Below the pieces are notes generated by a model. That model had not been told where the DNA came from and ran no database searches. It worked only from the letters and a program-made list of their open reading frames with translations. A stretch of DNA of 30,371 nt, from the NCBI GenBank assembly GCA_009869945.1, contig WIXG01000635.1:1-30371 (forward strand), given 5' to 3'. This document shows, piece by piece, positions 13,101-25,700 of the stretch (its first letter is position 1; each line of letters starts with the position of its first letter). Position numbers and translations under genes: made by a program. Source of the stretch: Mesaphorura yosii (taxonomy: Eukaryota > Arthropoda > Collembola > Poduromorpha > Tullbergiidae).

Positions 13101-15832
13101 AGTTGAATGTTTGGTTGGACAAGGCAAGAAAGCCGAATGAGAGATTCTCCTACTTGCTCGCAAAGATTCAAGAGTCCGCCAACAAAAGAAATTTCCTACT
13201 TGCTACGGGCACGCCAGTATCTGACAAGGTTAGAACACATGAACGTTAGCCACCGCACCGCTTTGATGCCGGAGCACTTTGTGAATTTCCTCCTGTCTTT
13301 CCAGACTTTCAGAGTTAAAAGTACACGAGTCTTCCAGACCATCCAAGACTTCGACGTGAAACTTGAAATCGACATGTTCAAGCGGAGGGAAGATGCGCTC
13401 GTGCTTGCAGTCAAACGAACCGGAGATGCGAGCAACGATGTTTGGGATTCGAGCCTTACTTCTGAGGTAAATTGGCTTTCTGATTTCAAAAACTGGTATA
13501 TTCTCCAGCTTCCGATGCAGAGTAATTTAAACTTCAAACGGATTTCAGGGTCTCGGAATTGCACACAAGGAGAACTGCATTTTCCAAACGAATGGCGACT
13601 CACAAACTGCTGATTGCACCGTCTCGTTGAAGAGCCCTGGGGCACCTGATGCATCGTTCAAATTCACATCGAACTGCAGTCCACAGACAAAAACTGTTAA
13701 ATTCGACCAGGTAATTTCAAAATTGTGATATCGCAAACGTTCACAGATTTTCTATAGCACTCCATCCCATTGTTTTAGGTTACACCTTACAAGAAGTCAT
13801 ATTACATCAACGCCGAATTCAACGATGCCGGTTGTCTGAAGAGCCTGGACTACGTTCTGGTTGGATTCACACCTGGAGACGCCAGATCAATCAAAATTGA
13901 GAAATCAGAAGTGCCAAGAGGCTACATTGTCAAAACGAGCTTGAAATCCGAGGGCGACGATTTCACTGAATTATTCTTGGGTCAAGTCGTTGCAAGGGGT
14001 CTTGGAATCAAACTGACTCGCACTGAAAAGGGCGCCAAGAACGATCTGCTCGAAATTCGCCGCGTTCAGAACAGCACCTTCCTTCGATCGTACGAATTCC
14101 TCTGGAACGCCGACAACATCAAGAAGACACTCTCACGACTTGAAGCAATCATAGTGCAACGGTCAGAGAATGTCGCGAACCTGCTGAGACAAAGGGCTGA
14201 AGAAGTCAGGAAACGTTACAAGGGAACACAAGAAAGTATCAAGACCGCGGCCATCGAAGACGAGCCTACACTCGCGTACATCCAGTCTCAAGTGGAACAA
14301 ATTGCAAAGGAACTGCGCGTTGATCCGACCAAAGTCGTTGCAAAGATCGAAACTATCCGTGCGTATGCGAAGAAACAAAGGGAGACGATCCGGGAGAGTG
14401 TCGTGGCCAAGATATTGGACAAACTCGCAGATCTCGTCCAATCTGGCAAAGATACTGTGCCAAAGACATTTACCAACATCCGCAGCCGCATCGACGAGCT
14501 TGCAAGCTCTCCAGACCTCGACCTGGACACCCTGTACTTAAAGCAGTATTCGGCTGGAATCCGACAATTCCTGGCGAAACTCAAGGCTGTCAACGACCTA
14601 GTTTACAAAAAGCAGAAGCAGAATCCGACATTCGACAAGGTTGCCAAGTTTGTGCGTGGTCAACTCGCGTCAATTCTCCAAGGCATGATAGACTTAAACC
14701 GAGAGGCCCATTCGAAAACGTTTCCGTACCCCGAATCCACCGCTGCCTACGAACCTTTCACGAGTTACATAATCCAGCGACTCGCAACACCTGAAAAGCA
14801 AACTTTGAATGACGACTTCCGTGAAATGATGCTTGCCAAGGCTGACGCTGCGGGCAAGGCCGTCCTTGAAAATTCTTTATACACTCGTTTTGCTGCCGGA
14901 CATGCTGTTCTGAATGTAATGATAATATTTTCTGGTTGCTTATTGCTCATTTAAGACATGTTAACCTTATTTGTGTCTCCGTATGGTTAGATTCCCATTC
15001 TTACTGAATTTCCGACCCTGAAGCAATTCTTTACTGTATCAAGAACCAAGAAGGGACTGAGCTCTGGTTTGATGCAATTCCGAGGCAATTTCCCTGCTCC
15101 AGGTAATTCTCACTTCAGTGGACGGTTGATCTTTTTTTTCTATAGTGTACTGATAAACTGTAAATAACCTCGCTAAGGTCACGCAACCATTTACGGAACC
15201 ACTGCCTTCCGAACATTCGATGGCCAAGTGGTGCCTTTCTCTGGAGCCAACCAATATCTTCTTGCCTACGATGGCCAGAAACAGTTTGCCGTGGCAGTCG
15301 ACATCTCGAAGAATGGCGAGAATGAGGAGAAGGCAGTTTATGTGTCGGATGGAAAGGACAAGGCTGTCATCACTCAAGATGGAACGGTAAAGCATCATTG
15401 ACTAATTCATATTTGTCCTTTCTCCATCATTTTGGCACACTCTCCCTAATCTTTCCTGCGAATTTCTGTAGGTTCTCCTGAATGGCAAAAGATCCATACG
15501 CGGTGCGAAGGCCGGTTCTCTGGAGGTGGTCCGGGAAGGCTACTTTGAGGGTGTGCGAAGTAATACTGCTGGAGTGACGGTTGTGTGCCAGAAGCCTGGC
15601 AGATGGTCAAATCTCAGCGAACTCCCGTGTGTAGTAAGAGTTAGTGGATATTACAGTGGTAAAGTGGCGGGTGCACTCGGCAACTTCAACAACGACGAGA
15701 ATGACGACCCAACATTAGTAGATCAAGTAAGTCTCCTATCTTCTTTCATGTCCTACTGTTCTATCAAGTCAATTGTCTATGCTTGCAATGTTCTAACTCC
15801 GACTCTTGTGTTTCCAGTACATTCTTAAATAA
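4120..15832 (+). CDS. LLTP gene B, apolipophorin-II/I-type lipoprotein precursor
   Basis: Secreted lipid-carrying scaffold. Exons: 4120-4201, 4295-4327, 4688-4881, 5236-5430, 5675-5821, 5906-7306, 7363-7957, 8028-8229, 8319-8530, 8604-8753, 8835-9128, 9205-9618, 9704-9861, 9933-10126, 10212-10601, 10678-11059, 11121-11390, 11463-12005, 12091-12320, 12391-12904, 12980-13228, 13305-13466, 13549-13710, 13779-14915, 14991-15102, 15178-15386, 15472-15726, 15818-15832; 8,901 nt, 2,966 residues. The ATG opens a signal peptide (about residues 1-28, hydrophobic LVVSLVLVSLLLCF). Residues about 38-700 are the vitellogenin-N/lipid transfer module (VKRALISLF; paired cysteines in exons 5 and 6). RSKR at about 721-724 is a furin-type site where apoLp-II would be split from apoLp-I. 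A long beta-rich middle follows, then an amphipathic helical segment in exon 24 and a VWD from about 2808. Least certain are exon 2's neighbourhood and the five-codon last exon (YILK-stop), which leaves no C8-like tail. Confidence 0.9.
5822..5905 (+). other. Non-canonical GC-AG intron in gene B
   Basis: The intron after ...DESE begins GCAAGT instead of GTAAGT and ends TTCCAG. The protein reading (VDESE then APQTDTTIKS) matches the same junction in gene C, where the donor is a normal GTACGT (17652). GAG|GCAAGT is the classic minor GC donor recognised by the U2 spliceosome. Using the nearest GT instead (four bases further) would break the reading frame. Confidence 0.75.
7471..7482 (+). other. 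Codons for RSKR furin-type cleavage site of gene B product
   Basis: The codons for R-S-K-R sit in frame in exon 7 and are followed by AVSSAP. A dibasic RX(K/R)R at about residue 720 is where insect apoLp-II/I precursors are cut by furin into apoLp-II (N-terminal, about 80 kDa) and apoLp-I. The position in the domain order (just after the N-terminal lipid transfer module, before a Ser/Ala-rich linker) agrees. Cleavage itself is inferred from the motif. Confidence 0.75.
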
Positions 15833-16145
15833 ATTCGGATTGGCTATCGGCTTCACCAGAATCAACAATACACTGTCTCCCGTACATATACATAAGACTT
15901 GACTTAGCATTATGTTTGGATTTTTATTTTTATTCAAGTGTCTAAGTTAAATTATCAGTTGTGTCCGTTTGAATGAATAAACTACTTCGGCCATGGCATT
16001 GAAATTCCAGGATTCCTGCCCATTTCACTCGCGTGTCGCGTCATGGAATTGATTGTGTCATTCCATTTACTTCGCAAAATATATCGGTACAAATTAAAAC
16101 CGGGTCCGACGGTATTCCAACCTAGCGCCAATGGGTAATATCTGA
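15833..16145. other. Gene B 3' UTR and intergenic DNA
   Basis: AT-rich stretch after the gene B stop containing the poly(A) hexamer. No other open frame with recognisable content is visible on either strand; the 62-codon frame on the - strand (15982-16170) has no family resemblance. Confidence 0.4.
15976..15981 (+). terminator. Poly(A) signal of gene B
   Basis: AATAAA 144 bases after the proposed gene B stop codon. A second AATAAA (15828-15833) overlaps the stop codon itself (CTT AAA TAA ATT) and could give an almost UTR-less transcript, but the downstream copy is more conventional. Confidence 0.5.
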
Positions 16146-16277
16146 AAACTGCATGACAAATGCTCAGCAAATTTCAGATATGGAAATGCCACGAATTTCT
16201 TGGTGGACTTAAATAAGAATGACAAGGAGGTCAAGTTCAGCACGACGACAGTGACACTCAGGCCGAGCTCCAATTAA
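16146..16277 (+). other. Exon-like orphan open frame downstream of gene B
   Basis: After an acceptor-like ATTTCAG (16171-16177) the frame reads YGNATNFLVDLNKNDKEV... for 32 codons and ends in TAA at 16275-16277. It has higher GC and more coding-like composition than its surroundings and the alternating polar/hydrophobic pattern of LLTP beta strands. It would need a phase-2 partner, whereas the gene B intron ending nearby is phase 0, so it does not splice naturally onto gene B exon 27. It may be a decayed LLTP exon, part of an alternative 3' end, or chance. Confidence 0.25.
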
Positions 16278-16736
16278 TCATGACATAATCTCCAGACATA
16301 CTTCTTGATTAACTCGAACTCGCTCGGCGAGCTCGACTGACTTGATTATCATGCAATCCAAAGTTCTTCGGCTGCTCACGTCAAACTTCATAAACAACTA
16401 CGTGATTTGCTGCTTATCGTTATCACTATCACTTATTTTTCGACATTCTTAGGGAGAAATGTGAGGTTACTCAGGTTAGATAAAGTTGACCGACGACGAG
16501 TACCTGAAGCCAGGTCAAGACTTTGTCTTGACACAAAATTCAAACTTGCTTCGTTCTTAAGTATAATTTTTTCTCGCGTTCGCGTCCGCATCCTCCTAGG
16601 AATGATGTGTTCATCAAAACTTATTCGACTGCTTGCGAAAGTGACTGAGACAAATCGAAGCGGCGGTGCAGTGATGAGAAAGAACAATAAAACGTAAGTA
16701 CACGAAAAGAGTCAAAATCGCCAATGTCAATGGAAA
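16278..16736. other. Intergenic region B-C, presumed gene C promoter
   Basis: About 460 bases before the gene C start codon. A 96-codon frame on the + strand (16407-16697) shows no recognisable domain and lacks flanking splice signals. No clear TATA box at the expected distance was found. A donor-like AACGTAAGTA at 16691-16700 suggests a possible 5' UTR intron, but I cannot place its acceptor. Confidence 0.35.
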
Positions 16737-19700
16737 ATGGTGATCCGACGAATTAAAGTGCTCTACTTCTACCTGACACTGGCCCTATATATTTGTCAGT
16801 TTACTACCGCAGGTATGTAACAACTTAGCAACCACTTTTCTTAATTTTCATCACGCTTTAAGAAGTAGTCTCATTTGCACCGTTTTTTTTCAGCACCGCT
16901 TGGTAATTCTGCGAACGAGAATGTTAGAAACCTCTGCGTTACAGGTGATTAATTAATTTGAAGTTTGTCATGTGTGCTCACAAGAACAGGCCAGCCAATT
17001 TGCCGCTAATTAATAGATCCGGAAGCCAGTCTGCTGAAGTACAATGAAGGACAACTCTACCACTACGAATTTGATACTCAAGCTATCACACGCTTGGATG
17101 GCCTTTCGAATGAAGAGAATCGTTTCGACGTGCATGGCTTAGCAGCTCTTGTCCCAGAAACAGGATGCCACTACGTGTTGGTTGTCAAAGAAGTCAGTCT
17201 GCGCTCCGGCTCCAGGGGTGGAGTCAGTTCTACCCAAGTGCAGGAGCTGCGAAATACATTTATCAGATTCGGGTATCAAGATGGAGTGCTGGACGAGCAC
17301 GTTGAGGTGGCGGAAGCAGACACGCCGTGGTCAGTGAATATCAAGCGGGCGCTCGTGAGTTTATTCAACAATGCGGCGCTCGTCGCCGGGTCTCGAAACG
17401 CGACGGAGCTTGTAACAAACGAGGTGAGACTAACATAAACTACACAAATCTGGAACCCAGAAAAAACTGTATGTCGACTGCCTTGGAACAATTTTTTTTA
17501 GAACGACATCTCAGGCTCGCAGTGCTCTACATCAAACACGATCACAAACGGTGGGACAAAGTTTCAGAAAACTCGCGATCTGAATCGTTGCGGCGACCGA
17601 GATGGTGGATGGTCGATATCGCAAGGGGTTCCTTACTCTTTGGGTCAGGAGGTACGTGCTCCAGTGGTCCGTTCCAGATTAGTGGTCTAGTTGTACTTTG
17701 GTGCATGGTTAATTTAACAATTATTTTCGTTCTCAGTTCCTTTCAGATACGCTCGTTCACTCTCGCCAAATATGCGAACAGGATTTCGCTGCCGCTGTTC
17801 TTCAATCCGCGTCCTGCGTCGAAACACACAACTTTCAGCTGTTAACTTCAGAGGCTTCTGGGGCCGTTGCAACAGTCAAAGCCTCTATAAAATTTGGTAA
17901 CCAAGAACAGGGTGGAGCCGCACTGGTTGAAACGCTGGCGAGAGATGCACGGTTGAAGCTTGCAACAATTTTCTTTGATCACGCCGAAACTCAACTGCAA
18001 TCTGACGTGATATCAAAAGCGACACTGGAAAACGCACTAAATAGTCTATGCTCTGAGTTGAGCTCTACGGCTGGATCCACATTCACATCGAGCACGGGCG
18101 GAATTTTCTTAGATCTTCAAGCCGCGGTTGGCTCTGCGTCCAGCGATGTGCTACGAACAGTTTATACTACGCTTGGCAACGAAAGCAGTGACAGTATCAG
18201 CGCCACTACTAATTCGTGTGGCGGAACGGCAGGACTCACAAAAAGACGTCACCTCTTCCTTGACGCAGCAGCAACGGCTGGCAGCACCGATTCGATTGTT
18301 TTTCTCCTGAAATTAATGCAGGATCGCGTCGACTTGCCTCCTGGAACTGAGCAGCTTCTCTATTTGAACATGGCGTTCGCGGACAGGCCTGGCGAGTCTG
18401 CATTGAAAGCTGCCAATGAAAATCTTGCTTGGGACCCGAAGAATATCAAAATGCTTTTGGCTTCGTCTGGCCTGGCGCACCAATTTTGTGCTAGCAGGGG
18501 CAGGTCGCAATGTGCTTCAAATGAGCACTACGTGATTCTGGCAAATTCTTACGGGACGGTGGCCCAAACCCACTGCTCCATATCGCAAGATGTTTCGAGC
18601 CACAGCCGAGTCAACTACGCAATCATTGCGCTTCAAGCGCTGGGGAATTTGGACGCGCTAACACCGCAAGCGGTCACTGCCGTTTATAACTGCATTACTG
18701 ACCGGGCAGTCAGCGATCGTATCAAACTTCAGGCGCTGCAAGCATTTAGAAGGGATCCGTGCCAGGGAAAACTGAAGAAAGCCGCGACAAACGCACTGTT
18801 GAACACTCAGCTAGGTTCTGATCTGAGAATTCAGGCTTACCTCACACTCACACGATGCCTGTCGTCGGAGGACGTGCGAACAATTAGACACGTTGTCGAA
18901 ACTGAGAAAGTGGAGCAAGTCAAATCTTTCATTTCCTTGCACAGGTCATACGTGCTTTACTCGTCAAAGCCGGGGATAAGCCAGCAAGAAAGGGACATGT
19001 ACAAAAATGTTGGCGAGAATTGGGCGAGTGAACCCAATTTTGACCCGAGAAAGTATTCGACGTACTTTGAGACTACGAATTATGACGAAGATGAAGACAA
19101 CGGATATTCGACCGATACGAATTTGGTCTACTCCCAAAATTCATTCGTGCCACGTACAATTTCGAGCAACTTCACCGTTTATTATGTGGGAAGGGCGTAC
19201 AATTTGCTCGAGGTATGCGAACTTCCGGTTTTTGTACTACCATAATGCATTGAAGCTATTTCTGATGACAGGTTGGAGCAAATCTGGCAGATTTCGAGAA
19301 CTACTTTGAGAATCTGTTGGGCGCAAGCCAAGCTGGATCGCCAGCCCGGCCATCTTCAACAAATTCAGCGCCTGGCCGGCCCAGATTTGATTCGTTTGAC
19401 AATGACGAGTATGAACGCTTCCGAGATAAAGTTATCATGCCAAGAGTTCAGCCCGGTGCAGGTTCTCCGGTCAGTGATGTTTATATTCGAGTGTTCGGGA
19501 CCACAATCTTCTCGGAATCTATCACGGCTGAAGATGTAGTCGCAGATTCGCCGTCTTCTTTCCTTCGAAAAAAGCTCCGTTCCGTTTTTGGACCAGCCGA
19601 CCTGAATTTTTCGCAACAGATTCCTTTGCTGAGTGACGAACTGAAAATTCCAACCGTTTCAGGATTTCCGGTTCATCTCCTGTTCAAATCGACAGCAATC

Positions 19701-22700
19701 GCTTCACTGGACTGGAGCAACAACAGCAAGGGCAGGGGAGACTGGGGTCGAATTGTGACGAGTCTAGCGTCAAGTGTCACCATATTCACGCGTGGAAAAA
19801 TGAGTTTCGGTACACCGGCCGGGCCCTTAAATGAAAATGGAGTGAAATTTGAAGTGAAAGTGCATCATTCCGGCGCGATTGAGGTCAAATCGGAATTTAG
19901 CCATGGAAAGGAACCCGGTTCGTTTTCGTACGATGGGAGTATCAAACTCCCAAGTGATAGAATCACGTTTGTTGAAGCTGCGAATGAGGTCCACTGGATT
20001 TCAAAGGTAGACGGCGGAGTTGGAGAAGGGACGTTGACCAAAACTGCAGTCACCACAACTTTTCCAAAGGTGTAAGGCTTCTAAGCGGTTTAATTTTACT
20101 TTGGCTCCCACGAAATATTTTAGCAATCTGTAATATGTGGCTTTGTTCAGATTCAAAAGCGAAGAATGCTCGGCAAAAATCGGCCAGTACCTCGGCCTTC
20201 AACTCTGTGCAAACGCTCACATTGTTGAACAAAAGCCCGGAGCAGAAAACTTGGGTGATGATACTCCGCTTGGCACGTGGCTGCAATCTTTTGTGCTTGG
20301 TTCAAATCGGTTGTCGCTATTTCTGGAGAAAACTGATATCGAGTTGGAAGAATTCGTACTAAAAGTTAAATATGGAAAAACTGGTAAATTCAGACGAGTT
20401 GATGATGGGAACTTTTAGTTTTAATGCGCCGATCTTGAATCCGTAGACGATTCAGCCGAATCACTCACTCTGCTGCTTGACACTCCGAACTCGGCCGTAA
20501 ATCGAAAGATTGACGTCGAAGGTACCTTTCAATTCGCTGGCGACAGGGACGGGACCCAACTCAGTGCACTTGACATACGGATTGACACGCCTTGGAAGAA
20601 TATTCGAGTGACCGAAGAAATTACAAGGAAGTCTGACTCAGAAACACACGATAACTTTGTGGTCACTTACGATGGTAAGGAATATGTGGTCACGCAGGAG
20701 TCGAGCTGGAGCACCGAAAAGATGTCCAACAGCAAATTGACTGCGAAAGGAAAGCTGCTGCTTACGTACAAACCTCCCAATGAAGGAGGGGGCACAGGCG
20801 CTGGTACTGGCAGGTTCGAGGTTTTGAGGTTCGAAGGTACTCGGGTGTTCAATCTTGGCTCTGAGCGCACTGAAATGGGCACCATTGACGAAGTTCAGAC
20901 AACGATTCAGGTCGAAGCAAATGTTCCACTGATTCAGTTCAACGGTAAACTATCGGGTAAGACACTGAACGCAAGAACGGATTCCATTTGAATTTTCCTC
21001 TATAATCTTTTACGAGAACAGAATACCAGATTGGCGATAGTACTTTGGAGAGCTATTATTGACAGGGTCTGTTGTACGCTCGAGCATTGACTCACAAATG
21101 CTGGAAATGGAGCTCGCGACGGATATCTCAGACTATGCCCGCTTTTATCAACGTACGAACACCCCGCCATTGTCCTACCAGTTCCAAGATGCTGCTCTCT
21201 CATCGACGTGGGGCCAGTTCTCTTTAAATGGCACACTTTGCCGTTCTCCGAAGAAACTGGCTGACCTGACCCTGAATTACGGACGAACCAGCGTCGAAGA
21301 GAATTCTTTATCGCTGTACACTGAAAGCACTGGGAGAGTTTACCACGATTTCGTCACAAAACTCCGCCTCGCCTCAACTCAGCTCCCGCTCCTGAATTTG
21401 GACGGTAAATGGACCAGTGCGATTGATCGTGCCAAGGAGAAGTACAAGCTGGGGCTTGAGTTTCGGCATCGGCCAAACGATGATGACGAAAATCTCTCGT
21501 TTGTGCTGAACGCTGGACATTCGAGACTGGACGACGGGGTGGACACGACATTTGATCTTCAAGGTACGCCCAAGTCAAGTGTACAAATGCATACAGGTCA
21601 GAAGAATACGCGAAAGCAACCTTTCATTTCTCACCCTTTTCAGTTCTCGCTCCGTCCAAATCAATAGACCTCCAAGCCAAAGTTGTTGTGATCACAGCTT
21701 CAGATAAGGCAAATGCGGATATTGACTTTAAGTTTGGATCCGTACTTGTCTCAATTACGAAACTAAAAATCGATAAGATCGGCGTCTCTTACAAGCTAAA
21801 GTCACAGGTATACGTTGATTAACCGCTGATCTTTAGCAAATTCTTGGCACTTAACTCTAGACTTGTTTAGCATGTCATCAACGAGAAAACTATCGTTCTT
21901 GAGTCCAGCTACGGAGGCAGAACATGGAAAGGCCTCGTCCACTTGCAACCGGAGAATTTCTACATTGACCTAACCGGAACGTTTGACCGGAAGCCGAATA
22001 ATTACTACAACGTTGATAGCATTAAAGTAACGTTGAATACAAGTGCCTTGGCCCCGTCTAAGCTTCTTGTGTAAGTTGACCGGCCAATCCAGTCGTCAGG
22101 AACCGCGATTCGTCTAATGAATTAGCAATTGTTTACTCGTTCACTCGTTCTAGATTGTCCTACGAACTGGAAAGCCGTGATACGCTGGCCTCGCTCCAAA
22201 AACTCTCCCTCGACTTGAAATATGGCTACGATGCATTGGGAAAGTTTCTATTCCAGAAGAAACTAGAAGGAATCCAGTTGGAAGCGTTCGCGTACAAATT
22301 GCTCGAGACCCAGTTCAAAGCTGGCCTGAATCCTACAGCACGAAATGAATTCTCTCTTACTTTCCATGGCGAATGGTTTCCCACGAAATCCGTCGTGAAC
22401 ACGGAGCTCATGGCTCGAAGCCAGAAATCAACCATAGCCACAGCCACTACTCCGCCTGGGCCTGAGTCCGTGGAAATTATTCTCAAGTTGGACAATGGAA
22501 CACCTACGTACTTTTATGAAGTGAGGAGTTTGACTCTGTTCAATGGAACTTTCGTCGACTCAACGTAAGTTGATTGCCGAGTTTCTAAATCACGGCATTA
22601 TTCGTCAGGCGTATTGACAAACTTCCTTCAACAGAAACGACATCACGATTCATGGAGCCAAGTCCACAGGAGGAATTAAGTACTTTAGAAGAAATCAAGA

Positions 22701-25700
22701 ACTTCGCGACAAGCCTTCGCTTGAGCTGTTGTTCTTGTCAGCAGCCGGGAAAAAGTATCGTGCTCTGATTTCGACGGGCACAAAAACCGTGTTCGCGTCA
22801 GACAACATTCACCTGCTGTACGACATCGATCTCGTTGTCGACATGCCAAAACGAGCTCCAATTCACATCCAGTACTTCATGGAACTGCAGAAGCAGAGTC
22901 TGGAGAATGAAGTTCAACGATTCTTGCTCAACACAAATTACGAAGCAAAGTATCAAGATCCAAAGTATCAGGATTCAAGATACGGGCTGAATTTTGAAAC
23001 AAAATTGGCGATGCAGAATTGGAATCCGGTTATTGTTTTACAGGTAAAGGTAATACTAGGGTCTTGTATAAACAGGTGGGCAGATAGCAACCTCGGGTTA
23101 AATCGCGCAGGTTTACACACAAGACGCTGATCACAAACTTGATCTCGCAATCCGTCAAACTCTCACCGAACTCGTCAAGCTGACATACGGAAGCACAGCC
23201 TCGAAAATCGGGTCCAAGCTCTACGAATTCAATTTCAACATTGTGCATGAAGTAGCGGCCAGATTCCCAAGAGAAATGAACCGGCTTGTCATTCAGACCA
23301 GATTTCAGAATCACGTCGAGAAAACGAGCGGAAACGCTGACTTCGAGTACAAGTACAAATTTGTGACCGTTCAGGCCGGATTCCCGGTACAAAATCTCGA
23401 AGTTCAAGAAACAGGGGCTGCGAGCTTTGCCAGAGCAGGCAGTTCCGTACTCAGTTTCAAGAGCAGCAAGACGGTTCGACTTGGAAAGGACGAATTCTAC
23501 GTGAAGTACGACGATCTTCTTAATGACAAAGCGTACTCGCTTCTGGGTCCGAATTTTGAGCTGCAAGCAACTCGAAGCCAGAGCCCGACAAAGGTTTTCG
23601 CGTTTCTGGTGCAAGTTTCGAACGGGAAGGTATTCAGAGTGGACGAGTCTCCAAAGGAGCAAGACCAAGTCCTTCTCTTTGGTCAGATGGAGGTTTCAAA
23701 GCCAGACCCCAAGTCAACAGTTGAAGAACTTTCAATTTACATGAGCCAGACATTTTCCACTGCGTTCTATAGAACGTCAAGCCTGGTAATAAGTCATGAC
23801 CATGGCGGGAAGTGGGGCCACGATTTTGAGACGAGCATTCGGGCAATGGGCGATTCAAAAACATTGCAAGTCAATAACGTGCTCAAAGCGATTGAATTAA
23901 GCAACGACTTGACAATGCGTGTTGATCAAGGCGATCTCAAGCGTTTGTACATCGCCTATACTGGCAGTTTAAAGGGACAGCATTTCTTCCCCCTCGCGGC
24001 AGATCCGAACCCATCATTTGAAATGAACCTGCAATGGGGCCCCGGCGAAGACCAAAACCTTACTGCAGTCGCAACTCGTGCGAGTGTGGATAACTCTTTC
24101 AACTTTGTGTTTGAGAGCTCTGCGTTGGCTGGCAATCACTGGACCGTGAATATGGTTGGACCAGACGCAGGACGTGGACGGCAATCGTTCTCGGTGGTGG
24201 CTGAGAGCCCTGAATCGAATCAGATTGTCAAGTAAGAATTCTATTGTTGTTTTTGCATTACCTTGAATGCCACAAACATTTTCGTGAATATTGAATGAAA
24301 TGCTTCTTGGAATTTAGATTAGTGCACGATGTGATTAGTGTGAATTTTCAGGTTTACGATGGAATTCAAACGGAACGAGCGTTCAGAGATGGAACAGATG
24401 ACTTGCGCCTACGAAATAAACCTTCAAGGCTACTTCGATGGATTACGATCAGGGAAACTGGATGCTGAGCTAATTCAGTCTAGTCCCACTCGCCAGAAAT
24501 TCAGCTTAACCATTGAAGACAACAAAAATGGTATCCTAAACACGAACGTCTCACTGCAGGCCAAATGTTATGACCGAGAGCACACAATCACCGCGTCTGC
24601 TTGTGATTCTGGAGATTCATGCGACTCGTTGGAAGTATTCCTGAGCAAAATTGGAGGGCAGGAAAAATACAAATTTCACATAATCGGCGCACGTGCGGAC
24701 GTCAAGACTGGAGTGAGCATTGACCAAGCCAATAAACTTGCAGAAATTTGGTACCCTTCAAGGGGAAGGAAGCAGCAACACATCGGAATCAAGCCGTTCA
24801 TAACTCAAGAAGCAAACGGATCAGACTTGTATTACGTAAAGTCTGAGATCGTAAGCGCCCCGGACAAGATACAGAAGTCCGGCTTGGAGATTACGCTGTC
24901 GGAACGAAAGATTATACTGGTTTTCGTTCAAGCAACATGGGAGAACCAGCAAGCTGATGCAGACGCATACGAGCTAGGAGTCTGGTTGGATCAAAAGCGG
25001 AAACCAAACGAAAGAATAGGGGTCGGGTTGGCCAACGTCGGTGCCAGTGTACAGGAAGTTGATCAAGGACGAACGTTTCTGCTGCAATTCGGGCATCCAG
25101 AAATACTCAAGAAATACAAGAAGGTAAGCAGATAAATGGTAAACCATGAGGTTGGTTTATCGAGGAATTAATTCAGACTCCTTGGTTTGGCTTTCAGAAT
25201 CTAAAAATATCGACAAAATACAGATACGGAGTCGGACAGCGAGTATTCAACGTGCTGGTCGAGCTCGACATTTTCAAGCTAACCGAAGACAAGTTTACAC
25301 TTCAGGCAGAACTGAATCACAAAGTGGAAGAAGATGGTGGGACAGTTTTTGCAATTTACTTGAATGCAGACTCGAAGGGTCAGCAACTTGGCTTCGAGAC
25401 GAATTGTGCCGATATCAAACAGCAGCTGGACGCGAAGACGGCTGACTGCTACTTTCAGATTAGAAGCCGGGAGAAGGGAGAACGAAAATTCAGGTTAAAG
25501 TATAAGTTTGAAGGCGACAGCAGACATTTCGAGGTTGGACGAATTGGAGTCGGAGTAGGCGACGATTCTCAGCGATATTTGTACTACAATCAATCGGAAG
25601 AAGACTCAATCAGTGCCCGTGACCCTTTCACTGGAGACCCTCACGAATTCCCCATTTCGCGGACAGAAGTACAACTTCCAGGGATGGTTGACCACCGCGT

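Noticed and set aside
16407..16697. 96-codon frame upstream of gene C
   Set aside because: Basic, low-complexity translation without domain or splice signals; a frame of this length occurs by chance.
23030..23668. 212-codon open frame on the - strand
   Set aside because: It is antisense to gene C exon 14 and shows no recognisable domain.
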